A stretch of 64,000 nucleotides of DNA. Origin: SIG299 sp045531895 (GTDB lineage: Bacteria > Bacillota > Clostridia > Lachnospirales > Lachnospiraceae). A program made the translations under genes and the position numbers. Below, piece after piece: positions 33,883 to 43,055 of this stretch. Positions within the stretch are counted from its first letter, which is position 1; every line of letters starts with the position of its first letter. The notes under the pieces were generated by a model. It was not told the DNA's origin and did not search any database. It worked only from the letters and a program-made list of their open reading frames with translations. The stretch lies in contig JAZSEW010000016.1 in assembly GCA_045531895.1 (NCBI GenBank), positions 12,112 to 76,111 of the forward strand. Direction: 5' to 3'.

Positions 33883-35613
33883 TTAAAAAGCGTTAATCAT
33901 ATCATTTACGCTGTCTGCAAGTGCTTTGGACTTACTTTCCGCATCCTCTAAAGATGTGCCTACAATACCGTAGTACAGCTTAATCTTTGGTTCTGTACCG
34001 GATGGACGAACACAAATCCATGTGTTGTTTTCCATCTCAAAATACAGCACATTGGAAGCCGGAAGACCGGTAGGAGTCACTTCACCGGTTGCCAGATTCT
34101 TAATGGTATCCTTCTTGTAGTCACGGATAGCAGTAATCTTGTAGCCGCCAACCTCTGCAGGTGGGTTCTCACGAAGAGAAGTCATGATGCTCTGAATCTT
34201 GTCCAGTCCTTCAATACCCTTCATGGTTACAGATACGATGCCGTCCTTATAATAGCCGTAACGGTCATATAACTCAATCATGGCATCCCATAATGTCATG
34301 TTCTTTGTCTTATAATACGCAGCTGCTTCACAAAGCGCCATTGTAGCAACAACCGCATCCTTATCTCTTGCATGGTCACCAATAAGGCAGCCATAGCTTT
34401 CTTCAAAACCGAACAGGTAAGTACCTGTACCGTTCAATTCGAACTCAAGCATCTTCTGACCGATAAACTTAAAGCCGGTGAGACACTCATACATATCTAC
34501 ATTATAGTACTTAGCAATAGCCTTTGCCATATCAGTGGAAACAATCGTGGAAACGAGAGCTCCGTTTGCAGGAAGTCCCTTAAGTTCCTTCAACTGACCT
34601 ATTTCATAATCAGCAAGGAGACAGCCGGACATATTACCGGTTAAGGAAATATACTCGCCGGACTTGGTATCCTTAACGTATACACCGAGACGGTCTGCGT
34701 CAGGGTCATTGGCAAGAACCAGGTCTGCATCCACTTCTTTTGCAAGCTTTAAGCCAAGGGCAAATGCTTCTGCTGCTTCCGGATTTGGATAGCTTACGGT
34801 TGGGAAGTTGCCATCCGGTAATTCCTGTTCCTTAACTACATAAACATTTTCAAAACCAAGCTCTTTCAGCACTCTTCTTACCGGAACATTACCTGTACCG
34901 TGAAGTGGTGTGTAAACAATCTTTAATTCCTTCGCTGTCTGCTGAATGCAGTCCGGACGAAGCACTAACTTCTTTAAAGTTTCAATGTACTTATCATCAA
35001 TTTCTTTACCGATAACGTGGTACAGACCTGCTGCCACAGCGTCAGCCTCGGTCATTGTCTTTACTGTGTTAAAATCAGTAACAGCTTTTACTTCCTTTAA
35101 AATTTCCACGTCATGAGGAGGTGTAATCTGTGCGCCATCCTCCCAGTAAACCTTATAACCGTTATATTCCGGCGGATTGTGACTTGCTGTAATGTTAATA
35201 CCGGAAACACATCCTAATTCTCTTAATGCAAAGGATAACTCCGGAGTAGGACGAAGGCTTTCAAAAATATACACAGGAATGCCATTTGCGCAAAGACAAA
35301 GTGCTGCTTCCTTTGCAAATTCCGGAGACATGCGACGGGAGTCAAATGCAATTGCCACGCCCTTTGCCTGCTTGCCGGCACGGATAATGTAGTTTGCCAG
35401 ACCCTGAGTAGCCTTACGAACAGTATAAATGTTCATACGGTTGATACCTGCACCGATAATACCGCGTAAGCCGCCTGTACCAAACTCTAATTCGGTATAG
35501 AAGCGCTCCTTGATTTCCTTCTCATCATCCTTGATGCTCTCCAGTTCTTTCTTTGTTTCAGCATCGAAATACGGATTACTTAACCATTCTTCATACATTT
35601 TCTTGTAGTCCAT
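33883..35613 (-). CDS. Phosphoglucomutase/phosphomannomutase
   Basis: 576 residues, the long form usual in Firmicutes (PgcA-like). The phosphoserine loop is TASHNPPEYNGYK, the metal loop is DPDADRLG, sugar-binding GFEESYG and the phosphate-binding RPSGTEPKIKLYY are all present. It interconverts hexose-1- and hexose-6-phosphates, which feeds the GlgC/GlgD glycogen route and cell-wall sugars. AAAGGAGG precedes the start. A promoter TTGCGT (35694-35689) with TATACA (35671-35666), spacer 17, lies 53-81 bases upstream. Confidence 0.93.
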   Translation of the reverse strand: MDYKKMYEEWLSNPYFDAETKKELESIKDDEKEIKERFYTELEFGTGGLRGIIGAGINRMNIYTVRKATQGLANYIIRAGKQAKGVAIAFDSRRMSPEFAKEAALCLCANGIPVYIFESLRPTPELSFALRELGCVSGINITASHNPPEYNGYKVYWEDGAQITPPHDVEILKEVKAVTDFNTVKTMTEADAVAAGLYHVIGKEIDDKYIETLKKLVLRPDCIQQTAKELKIVYTPLHGTGNVPVRRVLKELGFENVYVVKEQELPDGNFPTVSYPNPEAAEAFALGLKLAKEVDADLVLANDPDADRLGVYVKDTKSGEYISLTGNMSGCLLADYEIGQLKELKGLPANGALVSTIVSTDMAKAIAKYYNVDMYECLTGFKFIGQKMLEFELNGTGTYLFGFEESYGCLIGDHARDKDAVVATMALCEAAAYYKTKNMTLWDAMIELYDRYGYYKDGIVSVTMKGIEGLDKIQSIMTSLRENPPAEVGGYKITAIRDYKKDTIKNLATGEVTPTGLPASNVLYFEMENNTWICVRPSGTEPKIKLYYGIVGTSLEDAESKSKALADSVNDMINAF

Positions 35614-35665
35614 TTTAGTCCTCCTTTAGTTTGTGCGTTTCATTCCAGGCAAATAAAACACCAGT

Positions 35666-35694
35666 TGTATACATTTTATCATTTTATAACGCAA
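35666..35694 (-). promoter_or_regulatory. Promoter of phosphohexomutase gene
   Basis: On the minus strand TTGCGT, 17-base spacer, TATACA. It lies between the PEGA gene and the mutase gene. Confidence 0.5.
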
Positions 35695-35706
35695 ATCGCA
35701 ACACAA

Positions 35707-37212
35707 TTAATCAATCCAGCTGAAGTTATAGTAAGAATCTTCACCGTTATCGATTTCCGAACAGTTAAAATTCTTCACCGCACCATCACTGCGGATAATT
35801 GTAACTACATAAGAGCCTATGATTTTTTCAAAGTCAATCGGCGCTCTTCCCAGATATTCTCCATCCAGATAAATTTCCGCTCCGCTTGGACCAAGAATAT
35901 ATATCACATTATTCTTATTCAGCTTATACTGCGGCATATTACTGATAGAAACACTGGTCTGGGTTCCGGTATAATCACCATTGTCCACGTTTGTATCTTC
36001 TCCTGTGGTATTATTTCCCGTGTTCTCGTCTCCCGTTGTATTTTCGCCGGAAGACTCACCGCCAACATCAGGATTTTCTCCTTCTTCTCCGGGATCTTTA
36101 GTCGGATCATCATCCTCACCGCCACCTTCCACCGGCTGCTCTGTCAGAAATACGGAAAGACTCTGCTTCGGCTGATTAATCAATACTGTTGATTTATAAG
36201 AGGTATAACCACCTTCACTAAATTCAAATTCATAGGTGCCATATTCCAGTTCTACACCATCGGTATACAGCGTTTCCTCACCATCAATATAAAGTGTCGC
36301 TCCCAATGGGTCAATGTTTATGGTCAGCCAGCCTTTCTGCACCGGTCCCCTTCCGTAATTAAACACATCAAAAACCGTCGTGGCATCCCTTGCTACCGTA
36401 ACCTCTTCCGTGCCTTTGTATTTTCCACATTCCACTGTCACCTGGTAGGTTCCTTCTCTCACCAGATACGTAGCATTTCCTGACACCTTATCCACTTTGG
36501 TGTTTCCGATAGCAATGGTCCCTCCTTTAAAATCCTCATAGTTTTCCAAAGCAATATAACCATGCCCTTTTGTAACCACAATCTCATAAATCACCTGTCC
36601 AACACCACGGACAGTCACAACATCCACCGTCGGCTCCAGGTCATAAAGAGAAATCTGCCTGTCATTATTCATGACACAGACATTCTCCGTATAACGATAA
36701 TTCAGGTTCCGAAAAGAAATCCGGTCATCACCGATAACCATATAGTCAACTCCGATTTTCTCCCATACATCTGTATTTTCCGGTTTTTCTCTCCTGTCTA
36801 CCGCTTCACATGCTGTAGTAATCCATTCTTCCTTTGTATCTATCGTAAACCGGTATAAGCCGCCGGTTTCTAGCTGTGCTGCTGCCATCTGGACTCCATA
36901 GCCGTCAAAGAAAGTAGAGGCACCGGTATACACCAGCTTCTGCTCCTGCTCCTCCACTACATCATACACCGTAATCATTTTTACTTCCGTGTCCACTGCC
37001 AGTACCACCGCCAGTTGCTCTATTTCTGCCGGAACCGGAGTCACTGCGGCTGTCGGCGTACCGGCCGGTGCGATTCCGTGATTTTTCTTTTTCGGCTCCT
37101 CCGGTAAAAATAACAGTGCCGTACTCAATATAATTAACAAAATCAGCGTTACCATCACTGCAATCACACCGCCCCGGCTGCGCTTTCTTCTGTATCTTCT
37201 GTCATCCGTCAT
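35707..37212 (-). CDS. Membrane-anchored PEGA-domain protein
   Basis: 501 residues. A basic cytoplasmic start (RRYRRKRSRGG), one membrane helix (GVIAVMVTLILLIILSTALLFL), then an extracytoplasmic part with beta-rich domains. Two PEGA modules are visible: WLTINIDPLGATLYIDGEE near 310 and IYILGPSGAEIYLDGEYLGRAP near 450, separated by a Gly/Glu/Asn/Thr-rich linker. PEGA modules are linked to surface or S-layer proteins. It follows a CotS-like kinase gene by 28 bases, suggesting a shared role at the envelope or spore surface. Specific function not known. Confidence 0.8.
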   Translation of the reverse strand: MTDDRRYRRKRSRGGVIAVMVTLILLIILSTALLFLPEEPKKKNHGIAPAGTPTAAVTPVPAEIEQLAVVLAVDTEVKMITVYDVVEEQEQKLVYTGASTFFDGYGVQMAAAQLETGGLYRFTIDTKEEWITTACEAVDRREKPENTDVWEKIGVDYMVIGDDRISFRNLNYRYTENVCVMNNDRQISLYDLEPTVDVVTVRGVGQVIYEIVVTKGHGYIALENYEDFKGGTIAIGNTKVDKVSGNATYLVREGTYQVTVECGKYKGTEEVTVARDATTVFDVFNYGRGPVQKGWLTINIDPLGATLYIDGEETLYTDGVELEYGTYEFEFSEGGYTSYKSTVLINQPKQSLSVFLTEQPVEGGGEDDDPTKDPGEEGENPDVGGESSGENTTGDENTGNNTTGEDTNVDNGDYTGTQTSVSISNMPQYKLNKNNVIYILGPSGAEIYLDGEYLGRAPIDFEKIIGSYVVTIIRSDGAVKNFNCSEIDNGEDSYYNFSWID

Positions 37213-37240
37213 TTGTATTCTGGCTCCTTTCCTCTGTCTT

Positions 37241-38233
37241 TTATGTAAATAATGCCTTAATGCTTTCCTCTTTCTTTTCTGCCTGTTCCATGGTCTGCAA
37301 AAGCTTCTGCATATTTTTTTCAGGAATCCATGACTTCCGGTTGTTATAATACTGGTTTGCCACCTTCCAGAATTTTTCCGGATAGGATAACAGCGTATAC
37401 AAAAGTTTCCACTCCTCCTCCGGAATCAGACGAATCCGATTATATGCTTCCAGCATACTTTCTCCCATAGAGATGTCCCATTCCCATTTTTCCATCATCT
37501 TGCGGAACAGCAAATAAAAATCATGAATCTGAATTCCTGTAACGGACTTATCAAATCCCGTCACTGCCATATCTCCACCGGACAGCAATACTACACTGTG
37601 ATGTGTAAAACTTCCATGCAACATACTGCCCGCTTCCACTCTGTCATTATAATACCTTTCATAGGAAGTTTCGTTCAATAATCCCGTAGCCTTCTCAGCC
37701 TGGGCAAGCTGTGGTTCGAACTGTGATAAAAATTTCTGTTCGAAAATACTCTTTTGCTTTTTAGCCCGTATATAGGTCCTCACCCTACGCAATTCCTTAT
37801 TTCGCTTTTCAAACAGTTCCGTCAGCTTCGGCTGCCGACAAAATTCTTTTTCTTCTGCGGATAATTCAAGCCCGGTCATACAAATATGCAATCTTGCCAA
37901 AGTTTCCACCATCTGCAATACATGTTCGCTGTTTTTTACATTGCACTCCTCTCCGTAAAACCAGTCTCTCATAACAAACATCTCACTATATGGGCCCTGC
38001 ACCAGAAAATTCTGTTCCCGGTTCGGTACAAAAAGGTCTATCGGTGAAAAACCGTTACTTTTTGCATACTGCTTTATCTTCTGTTCAAATCTTACTTTTC
38101 CTTCACTATAGTTGCAGCTTCCCAAGCTTTTTAATCCCCTGTCTGTTTCCAGCATCCAGGCTCCTTTGACGCGGCCGGCTCTATATACTACCAAGTCATA
38201 CTGTGCCAGTAAATCCGCAATTTTTTCTTCCAT
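37241..38233 (-). CDS. CotS-like spore coat kinase-fold protein
   Basis: 330 residues. Amino end resembles an ATP-binding lobe without a clear glycine loop (YRAGRVKGAWMLETDRGLKSL, then FEQKIKQYAKSNGF). The later LHGSFTHHSVVLL and VTGFDKSVTGIQIHDFYLLFRK match the catalytic and metal loops of CotS/APH-fold proteins (HGDxxxxN and DFD-type positions), with the usual Asp residues changed (HGSFTHH), so activity is uncertain. ATG 38233 follows GGAGG by 7 bases; an earlier in-frame ATG lacks a ribosome site. It lies between cca and the PEGA gene. Confidence 0.72.
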   Translation of the reverse strand: MEEKIADLLAQYDLVVYRAGRVKGAWMLETDRGLKSLGSCNYSEGKVRFEQKIKQYAKSNGFSPIDLFVPNREQNFLVQGPYSEMFVMRDWFYGEECNVKNSEHVLQMVETLARLHICMTGLELSAEEKEFCRQPKLTELFEKRNKELRRVRTYIRAKKQKSIFEQKFLSQFEPQLAQAEKATGLLNETSYERYYNDRVEAGSMLHGSFTHHSVVLLSGGDMAVTGFDKSVTGIQIHDFYLLFRKMMEKWEWDISMGESMLEAYNRIRLIPEEEWKLLYTLLSYPEKFWKVANQYYNNRKSWIPEKNMQKLLQTMEQAEKKEESIKALFT

Positions 38234-38301
38234 ACCTGTTCCTCCGACCAAAATCATACTCTTCTAATCTTATGTCGAAGAAACAATCCTTATTCTCTAT
38301 T

Positions 38302-39690
38302 TTACTCTATAAAATTTTTTAAATGCTCCGATGCCAGAAATAAAAGCTTCTCCCTTTCATTCCACTCCGGATGATCCAACACTTCTTTCAGAAGCTTTTC
38401 CAGCACCTCACCAATCTGCTTCCCCTGCTTTACTCCCAGTTCTATCAAATCCTTCCCATTTACCGCAAGCTGCTTCAGAGAAACACAATCACCTCGCTCC
38501 ACAATTTTTTTATGAAGCTTTCTGAACTCAGCTATGGCAGATAACCTGTGTTCCAGCAATGCCGGGTTCTCCGCCAGTACATCTGCCAGCTGTATTTCCC
38601 ACAGAAGCTCCATTAAATCAGGGCCAAGCCGGTACATCATATGACGCATTGCTGCCAGATTCTCCTCATGATTTTCTGATAATTCAATATATTGTTTGTG
38701 TGCTTCCACCAGCCGCACCACATAATCCATAGTTTCATTATCAAATTTCAGCCGACGCATAACCTGCTTTGCTTCTGCCGCCTTTGTTCCTTCATGAAGC
38801 AATGCCGCAAACTTCAAAATCTGATGTTCTTTTTTCTCCCATTGTCTTTCCGAAAGCACCGCTTCCATCGGGAATCTCGGCAGAATCTGTTTAATATAAT
38901 TTTTCTGCCGTCCTGAATCTGCCGTAAACGCTATTACACCAAGCGTATGATTTCCCACATTATACACATAATTTTCGTCTTGCTGAACTGTTGCCAGCAT
39001 GGTATCAAATTCCGGCAACACAATGCCGGTAATTCCACTTTCCTGCATCCACAAAAGTCTGTCCGGATTCGGCGACAATAAAAGTTTGGTCAGCTCTACC
39101 CTGATACGCTCTGCACTGATTTTTTTCAAATTTTCCGCACGTTCTTCCGCTGCTGTCCGAGTATTTTTTTCTATGGAAAAACCAAGCTGTGCCGAAAAAC
39201 GAAATGCTCTCATAATACGAAGCGCATCCTCATCAAAGCGGTCGCCTGCCACACCGACACAACGAATAATTCTATTCTCTAAATCCTCTACGCCGCCAAA
39301 TATATCCACCATACCGGTCTGCACATTGTAAGCCATGGCGTTAATGGTAAAATCCCGACGCTTTAAATCTTCTTCCAGATTTTTCGTAAACAGTACTTCT
39401 TTCGGATGTCTTCCATCCTCATACTCTCCGTCAATACGGTAGGTAGTAACTTCAAATCCTTCTTTGTCAAACATTACCGTAACCGTACCATGCTGAATGC
39501 CTGTGTCTATGGTACGACGGAACAGGGCCTTTACCTCATAAGGGCTTGCTGAAGTAGTAATATCCCAGTCGTCCGCTTCTCTGTCCAGCAAAGAATCCCG
39601 CACACAGCCCCCCACCGCATAAGCCTCATGTCCATGTGCCAGCAAGGTCTCAATAATTCTATTCACTTTTTCCGGCACCCGGATATTCAT
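38302..39690 (-). CDS. cca: CCA tRNA nucleotidyltransferase
   Basis: 462 residues. The class II head domain has VGGCVRDSLLDREADDWDI with the catalytic DxD, followed by KRRDFTINAMAY and the RIMRAFRFSAQLGF neck segment. The carboxy half carries an HD-like region (LLHEGTKAAEAKQVM), where the metal His-Asp pair is not obvious, so hydrolase activity is doubtful. It adds or repairs the 3' CCA of tRNAs. ATG 39690 follows AAGGAG by 9 bases. Its promoter shares a 47-bp similarity with the promoter of the AlbA-domain gene 2.5 kb away. Confidence 0.92.
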   Translation of the reverse strand: MNIRVPEKVNRIIETLLAHGHEAYAVGGCVRDSLLDREADDWDITTSASPYEVKALFRRTIDTGIQHGTVTVMFDKEGFEVTTYRIDGEYEDGRHPKEVLFTKNLEEDLKRRDFTINAMAYNVQTGMVDIFGGVEDLENRIIRCVGVAGDRFDEDALRIMRAFRFSAQLGFSIEKNTRTAAEERAENLKKISAERIRVELTKLLLSPNPDRLLWMQESGITGIVLPEFDTMLATVQQDENYVYNVGNHTLGVIAFTADSGRQKNYIKQILPRFPMEAVLSERQWEKKEHQILKFAALLHEGTKAAEAKQVMRRLKFDNETMDYVVRLVEAHKQYIELSENHEENLAAMRHMMYRLGPDLMELLWEIQLADVLAENPALLEHRLSAIAEFRKLHKKIVERGDCVSLKQLAVNGKDLIELGVKQGKQIGEVLEKLLKEVLDHPEWNEREKLLFLASEHLKNFIE

Positions 39691-39727
39691 GGGCAACTTC
39701 TCCTTTATGTTAATTTCGAACATACCA

Positions 39728-39774
39728 ATTGTATCACACAAGAAAAAAACTCGCAAGGTAGGGAATTTCCGTTG
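39728..39774 (-). promoter_or_regulatory. cca promoter, copy 1 of a repeated 47-bp region
   Basis: On the minus strand TTGCGA, 17-base spacer, TACAAT (39733-39728), preceded by AAATTCCCTACC. 39 of 47 positions equal those of 42250-42296, with no gap, including a 17-base identical block CGCAAGGTAGGGAATTT (plus strand). A divergent start region for the GNAT gene lies beyond it. Confidence 0.7.
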
Positions 39775-39868
39775 CTTCTTTTATGTTATACAAAAATGTG
39801 ATATAATTACAGATATTTTGATTTTATATTACTGTAAGAATATTATGAACAGGAGAAACAGCAAATAT

Positions 39869-40642
39869 ATGATAAAAAAAGTAACCAACACAGCAGCCGT
39901 TGAACCTCTCTTTTCCGACTGGCAGGAAACCTGTATCTGGTCGGCTCTGCAAGGCATTATGGGAGACATCTACACAAAAGATTGCAAACTGCCTGATGCT
40001 GCCATGGTCATTTTGGGAGACTTCTGTTTTTTTGCAGGCAACCCAAATGCCGAACTTGTGGCATACAAGCCGGAAGATTCCAATAAAAGCTTTATCATCA
40101 TGGTTCCGCAAAACGAGGCCTGGGCACAACTGATAGAAAAACAGTACGGTGAAAGTGCAAAGAAAATTACCCGCCATGCCATCCGCAAAGATAAAGGAAC
40201 TTTTGATAAAGAAAAACTGAAACAGGCGGCAGCAGATATTCCGGAAGGCTATGAACTCCGAATGATTGATAAAGAATTATATGATGTCTGCCTCTCAGAA
40301 GATTGGAGCCGTGATTTTGTATCCAATTATAAAGATTACGCTATGTTTGAAAACCTCGGACTTGGCGTTCTCATGATAAACAAAAATACCGGAGAAATCG
40401 TTGCCGGAGCTTCTTCCTATTCCACCTATAAAGACGGCATTGAAATTGAGATTGTAACAAGGGAAGACCATCAAAGAAAAGGTCTCGCTTACCGCTGTGC
40501 CGCTAAACTTATTCTCGAATGCCTGGACCGCAACCTTTATCCAAGTTGGGATGCCAGAACCATGATTTCTGTCGCACTGGCAGAGAAATTAGGGTATGTG
40601 TACAGCCATGACTATGTGGCATATGATATTTTGAACTATTAA
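39869..40642 (+). CDS. GNAT-family acetyltransferase
   Basis: 257 residues. The carboxy half shows the acetyl-CoA motif EIVTREDHQRKGLAYRCAAKLI and a following DARTMISVALAEKLGY helix, as in the GNAT_acetyltran (PF12746-type) group, whose amino half is poorly conserved. ATG 39869 lies 13 bases after AGGAG; upstream in-frame ATGs run into the cca promoter. Divergent from cca. Acceptor substrate not known. A hairpin (40651-40694) ends the gene. Confidence 0.82.
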   Translation: MIKKVTNTAAVEPLFSDWQETCIWSALQGIMGDIYTKDCKLPDAAMVILGDFCFFAGNPNAELVAYKPEDSNKSFIIMVPQNEAWAQLIEKQYGESAKKITRHAIRKDKGTFDKEKLKQAAADIPEGYELRMIDKELYDVCLSEDWSRDFVSNYKDYAMFENLGLGVLMINKNTGEIVAGASSYSTYKDGIEIEIVTREDHQRKGLAYRCAAKLILECLDRNLYPSWDARTMISVALAEKLGYVYSHDYVAYDILNY

Positions 40643-40650
40643 AAGCAAAT

Positions 40651-40694
40651 GAGGTACTGTTTATCCTGGTTAAATTCCAAAACAACAGTACCTC
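40651..40694. terminator. Hairpin between convergent GNAT and AlbA-domain genes
   Basis: Perfect arms GAGGTACTGTT (40651-40661) and AACAGTACCTC (40684-40694) around a 22-base loop. No strong T-run on either side; probably a shared 3' end structure. Confidence 0.6.
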
Positions 40695-40708
40695 CATTTA
40701 TATTCCTA

Positions 40709-42220
40709 TTACTTTAATCTATAAACCCTGTTACGGTTTGCGCCTTCTGCGAGGACAATATCGTCTTCTATTAACCCGGAAAGCACTCTTCTTGCCCGCG
40801 CCTCTTTAACTCCCAGCAATTCTGCAATTTCTTTTGTTGTTGCCACAATCTTTTTCGTAAGATATTCGATGGCTGCTGCTTTTTGCAGTTCAGACTTTAG
40901 TGTTGACTTTTTATCGCTACTTTTTATCGCTACTTTTTCATCGTTATCGCTACTTTTTATCGCTACTTTTTCATCGTTATCGCTACTTTTATCGCCACTT
41001 CCCTCAATTTGTAACAATAAAGTAATCCTTTCCGGCTCATAACTTTCTTCAATTTTTGGTGCCGGCCAACCCTGCTTATTCCAAACTGTAAATATATTAG
41101 GAATACCACTGCCTGCACGCTCGCCAATATCAATCATATTGAACATCTTAATCAATGTGGCATTTCTAGGGTCGGAAATACCGCCACTTTTTGCCGCCTC
41201 GACATCAATTCGAAAATCACCCGGATTAGAAAAAAGAAAAGAGTCCTTCCGTTTGATAACTACAACTCCCTGTCTTCCATAGTAGTCGGCATTAATGAGA
41301 CAATTGGCAAGCGCCTCACGCAGAGCCTTATGCACAGGCGTGTCGTCGATTCGGTCACCACCTTCCAGCTTGAATGGAATTTTCACATCCTGCACAATTT
41401 TATTATAAACACGGAAATAAAAATCATACAGATTTCCGCTCCAGTCACCGGAGGAGGAAACCATTCTGTCCGTCCATCGGTTATTCTCATCCAGTTGCTC
41501 CTGATAATCCAGAAAATAGTTTGGGTATTCCTTTACTATTTCATACTCGTAACCAAACATCAAAAGCCCTGCTGCGGTAGGATGCATTTTGCCATCGGAA
41601 CTCCTGCCGATAGCTCCGAGCTTATATAAAAATTCTTCATCCTCAAGTTCTTCCCAAACATGACCCGGACGATAATTCTTCATTCGAATACGATAGCGGT
41701 GAACACTGTCATAATCAAAGACATCCAGCGCCATTTCTGAAAGCACAAGCATATCCTGTGTTTTTACGGAAGCATCCCTTGTCATGGCATGAATTTCTTC
41801 CTTGGTGCACTTATAATCGCCTTCGCCGTTTCTACGGTAAGAACCTGACATCGGATTACCGTCAATATACACCGGTTTGTCGCTTCTGTTGGCGCGCGGA
41901 ATCTCGATGGAAATGAATCGGTTGCCGTCAATTTCATGAACCGTCACATTTTTGTCGGAAAGGATGTTAACGCTGACCTTTTTCGGATTATTGATAATAT
42001 TCCAGAATTCCTCTATCATGGCTTCCGGTGCAGGTAAATTGACTGTGTGAAGCGACTTGTCCTTGTGCTCTTCTACACCTAGCAGAATAACTCCACCGAA
42101 AGAGTTTGCAAATGCAGAATAAGTTTCCCATATACTGTGAGGAAGTCCGCCCAAAGCTTTTTTTGCTTCAATACGGTTATTTTCACAATATTTCTCTATG
42201 TTTTTGAAGTCAATCATCAC
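40709..42220 (-). CDS. AlbA_2/Schlafen-type putative transcriptional regulator with ATPase-like domain
   Basis: 503 residues. The amino end is an AlbA_2 domain (NRIEAKKALGGLPHSIWETYSAFANSFGGVILLGV). The middle carries an ATP-binding HATPase_c_4-like region (HKALREALANCLINADY and GERAGSGIPNIF). The carboxy end is a winged helix (TTKEIAELLGVKEARARRVLSGL). Such proteins are poorly understood regulators, sometimes with defence roles. An in-frame 33-bp tandem repeat encodes a charged Ser/Asp/Lys linker just before the winged helix. It has its own promoter, matching the one of cca. Confidence 0.85.
   Translation of the reverse strand: MMIDFKNIEKYCENNRIEAKKALGGLPHSIWETYSAFANSFGGVILLGVEEHKDKSLHTVNLPAPEAMIEEFWNIINNPKKVSVNILSDKNVTVHEIDGNRFISIEIPRANRSDKPVYIDGNPMSGSYRRNGEGDYKCTKEEIHAMTRDASVKTQDMLVLSEMALDVFDYDSVHRYRIRMKNYRPGHVWEELEDEEFLYKLGAIGRSSDGKMHPTAAGLLMFGYEYEIVKEYPNYFLDYQEQLDENNRWTDRMVSSSGDWSGNLYDFYFRVYNKIVQDVKIPFKLEGGDRIDDTPVHKALREALANCLINADYYGRQGVVVIKRKDSFLFSNPGDFRIDVEAAKSGGISDPRNATLIKMFNMIDIGERAGSGIPNIFTVWNKQGWPAPKIEESYEPERITLLLQIEGSGDKSSDNDEKVAIKSSDNDEKVAIKSSDKKSTLKSELQKAAAIEYLTKKIVATTKEIAELLGVKEARARRVLSGLIEDDIVLAEGANRNRVYRLK
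40908..40996. repeat. 33-bp tandem repeat inside the AlbA-domain gene
   Basis: Two full identical units (40921-40953 and 40954-40986) with partial units on both sides. In protein they give repeats of KSSDNDEKVAI between the ATPase-like and winged-helix parts. The number of units is likely to vary by slippage without breaking the frame, because 33 is a multiple of 3. Confidence 0.9.
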
Positions 42221-42249
42221 TACACCTCCATCCAGACCACACTACATTT

Positions 42250-42296
42250 ATTGTAACATACAAGAAGCCAACCCGCAAGGTAGGGAATTTTAGTTG
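42250..42296 (-). promoter_or_regulatory. AlbA-domain gene promoter, copy 2 of the repeated 47-bp region
   Basis: On the minus strand TTGCGG, 17-base spacer, TACAAT (42255-42250), preceded by AAATTCCCTACC. The match to the cca promoter extends through -35, spacer and -10 without a gap. Confidence 0.7.
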
Positions 42297-42324
42297 ATAC
42301 CAGAAACAAAAGTCAAGATGCCCA

Positions 42325-42369
42325 AAAATAGAAAAGACTGACACCCATTAACGGCGTCAGCCTTTGTTT
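42325..42369 (-). terminator. Terminator after small membrane protein
   Basis: On the minus strand GCTGACGCC pairs imperfectly with GGGTGTCAGT, followed by CTTTTCTATTTTT. Confidence 0.75.
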
Positions 42370-42834
42370 TTATTCTGCCACTCTATGTAATTTATAAAAC
42401 TCTTGTTCTTCTAAGTCCTCCTCTTTTACAGCATATCTGAATTTCAACGTGTCCTCTGTGTCATATTGTATTTCAACAAACAACTTATAATCTATTCCTG
42501 TTACCATGGAAAGCTTGTGTTCAAAAAGAAGAACATATTCCCGCTTATCCATCCGTTCCAATTCCACAGGAAGAAAATCCTCTCCGACGACGTTATCCTG
42601 GCTTTCTCCGTATACTGTTCTGAACGACATGGTAAGTTTATAATTTTCCGATGTTTTTTCAATATGTATACTTGGTGTGAACTTTTTATAATACTCACTA
42701 TTGTCTACAAAACTGCCAACATACTTACCACACCACTCTATTTTTGTGACCGTTTTGCTTAACAGCCATACCGCACTTGCTATTAAAAATAAGCCCAAAA
42801 CTACACCTAATATTACTTTTCTACCGTAACGCAT
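42370..42834 (-). CDS. Membrane-anchored protein of unknown function
   Basis: 154 residues. A basic start (MRYGRK), one membrane helix (VILGVVLGLFLIASAVWLL) and an extracytoplasmic domain rich in beta-type residues (EWCGKYVGSFVDN, HIEKTSENYKLTMSFRT). AGGAGGAG lies 2-6 bases before ATG 42834; the longer frame has no ribosome site. Not recognised. The 221 bases upstream (42835-43055) hold no gene that I can see. Confidence 0.65.
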   Translation of the reverse strand: MRYGRKVILGVVLGLFLIASAVWLLSKTVTKIEWCGKYVGSFVDNSEYYKKFTPSIHIEKTSENYKLTMSFRTVYGESQDNVVGEDFLPVELERMDKREYVLLFEHKLSMVTGIDYKLFVEIQYDTEDTLKFRYAVKEEDLEEQEFYKLHRVAE

Positions 42835-43055
42835 TCTCCTCCTGAACCTCCAAAACACCAAATGTTTTATGCTTTGTGTGAAGTATATCACACACTCCCG
42901 GTGCTGCACAATAGTTCCTGCCAAAAGTTCTGCATTATCCACAAAAATCAAATTATTTGACTGTGCAAGATGACAAAAAAAGCAATTCCTAATGATACCT
43001 CGTACCACATAAGAACTGCCTTTTCTGTTACTATATTAAATTTATTTTCTCAAAA

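Noticed and set aside
39728..42296. Direct repeats as attachment sites of an integrated island
   Set aside because: No integrase is present, and both copies lie at matching positions as -35/-10 promoters of minus-strand genes, so a shared promoter explains them better. Kept as an alternative only.
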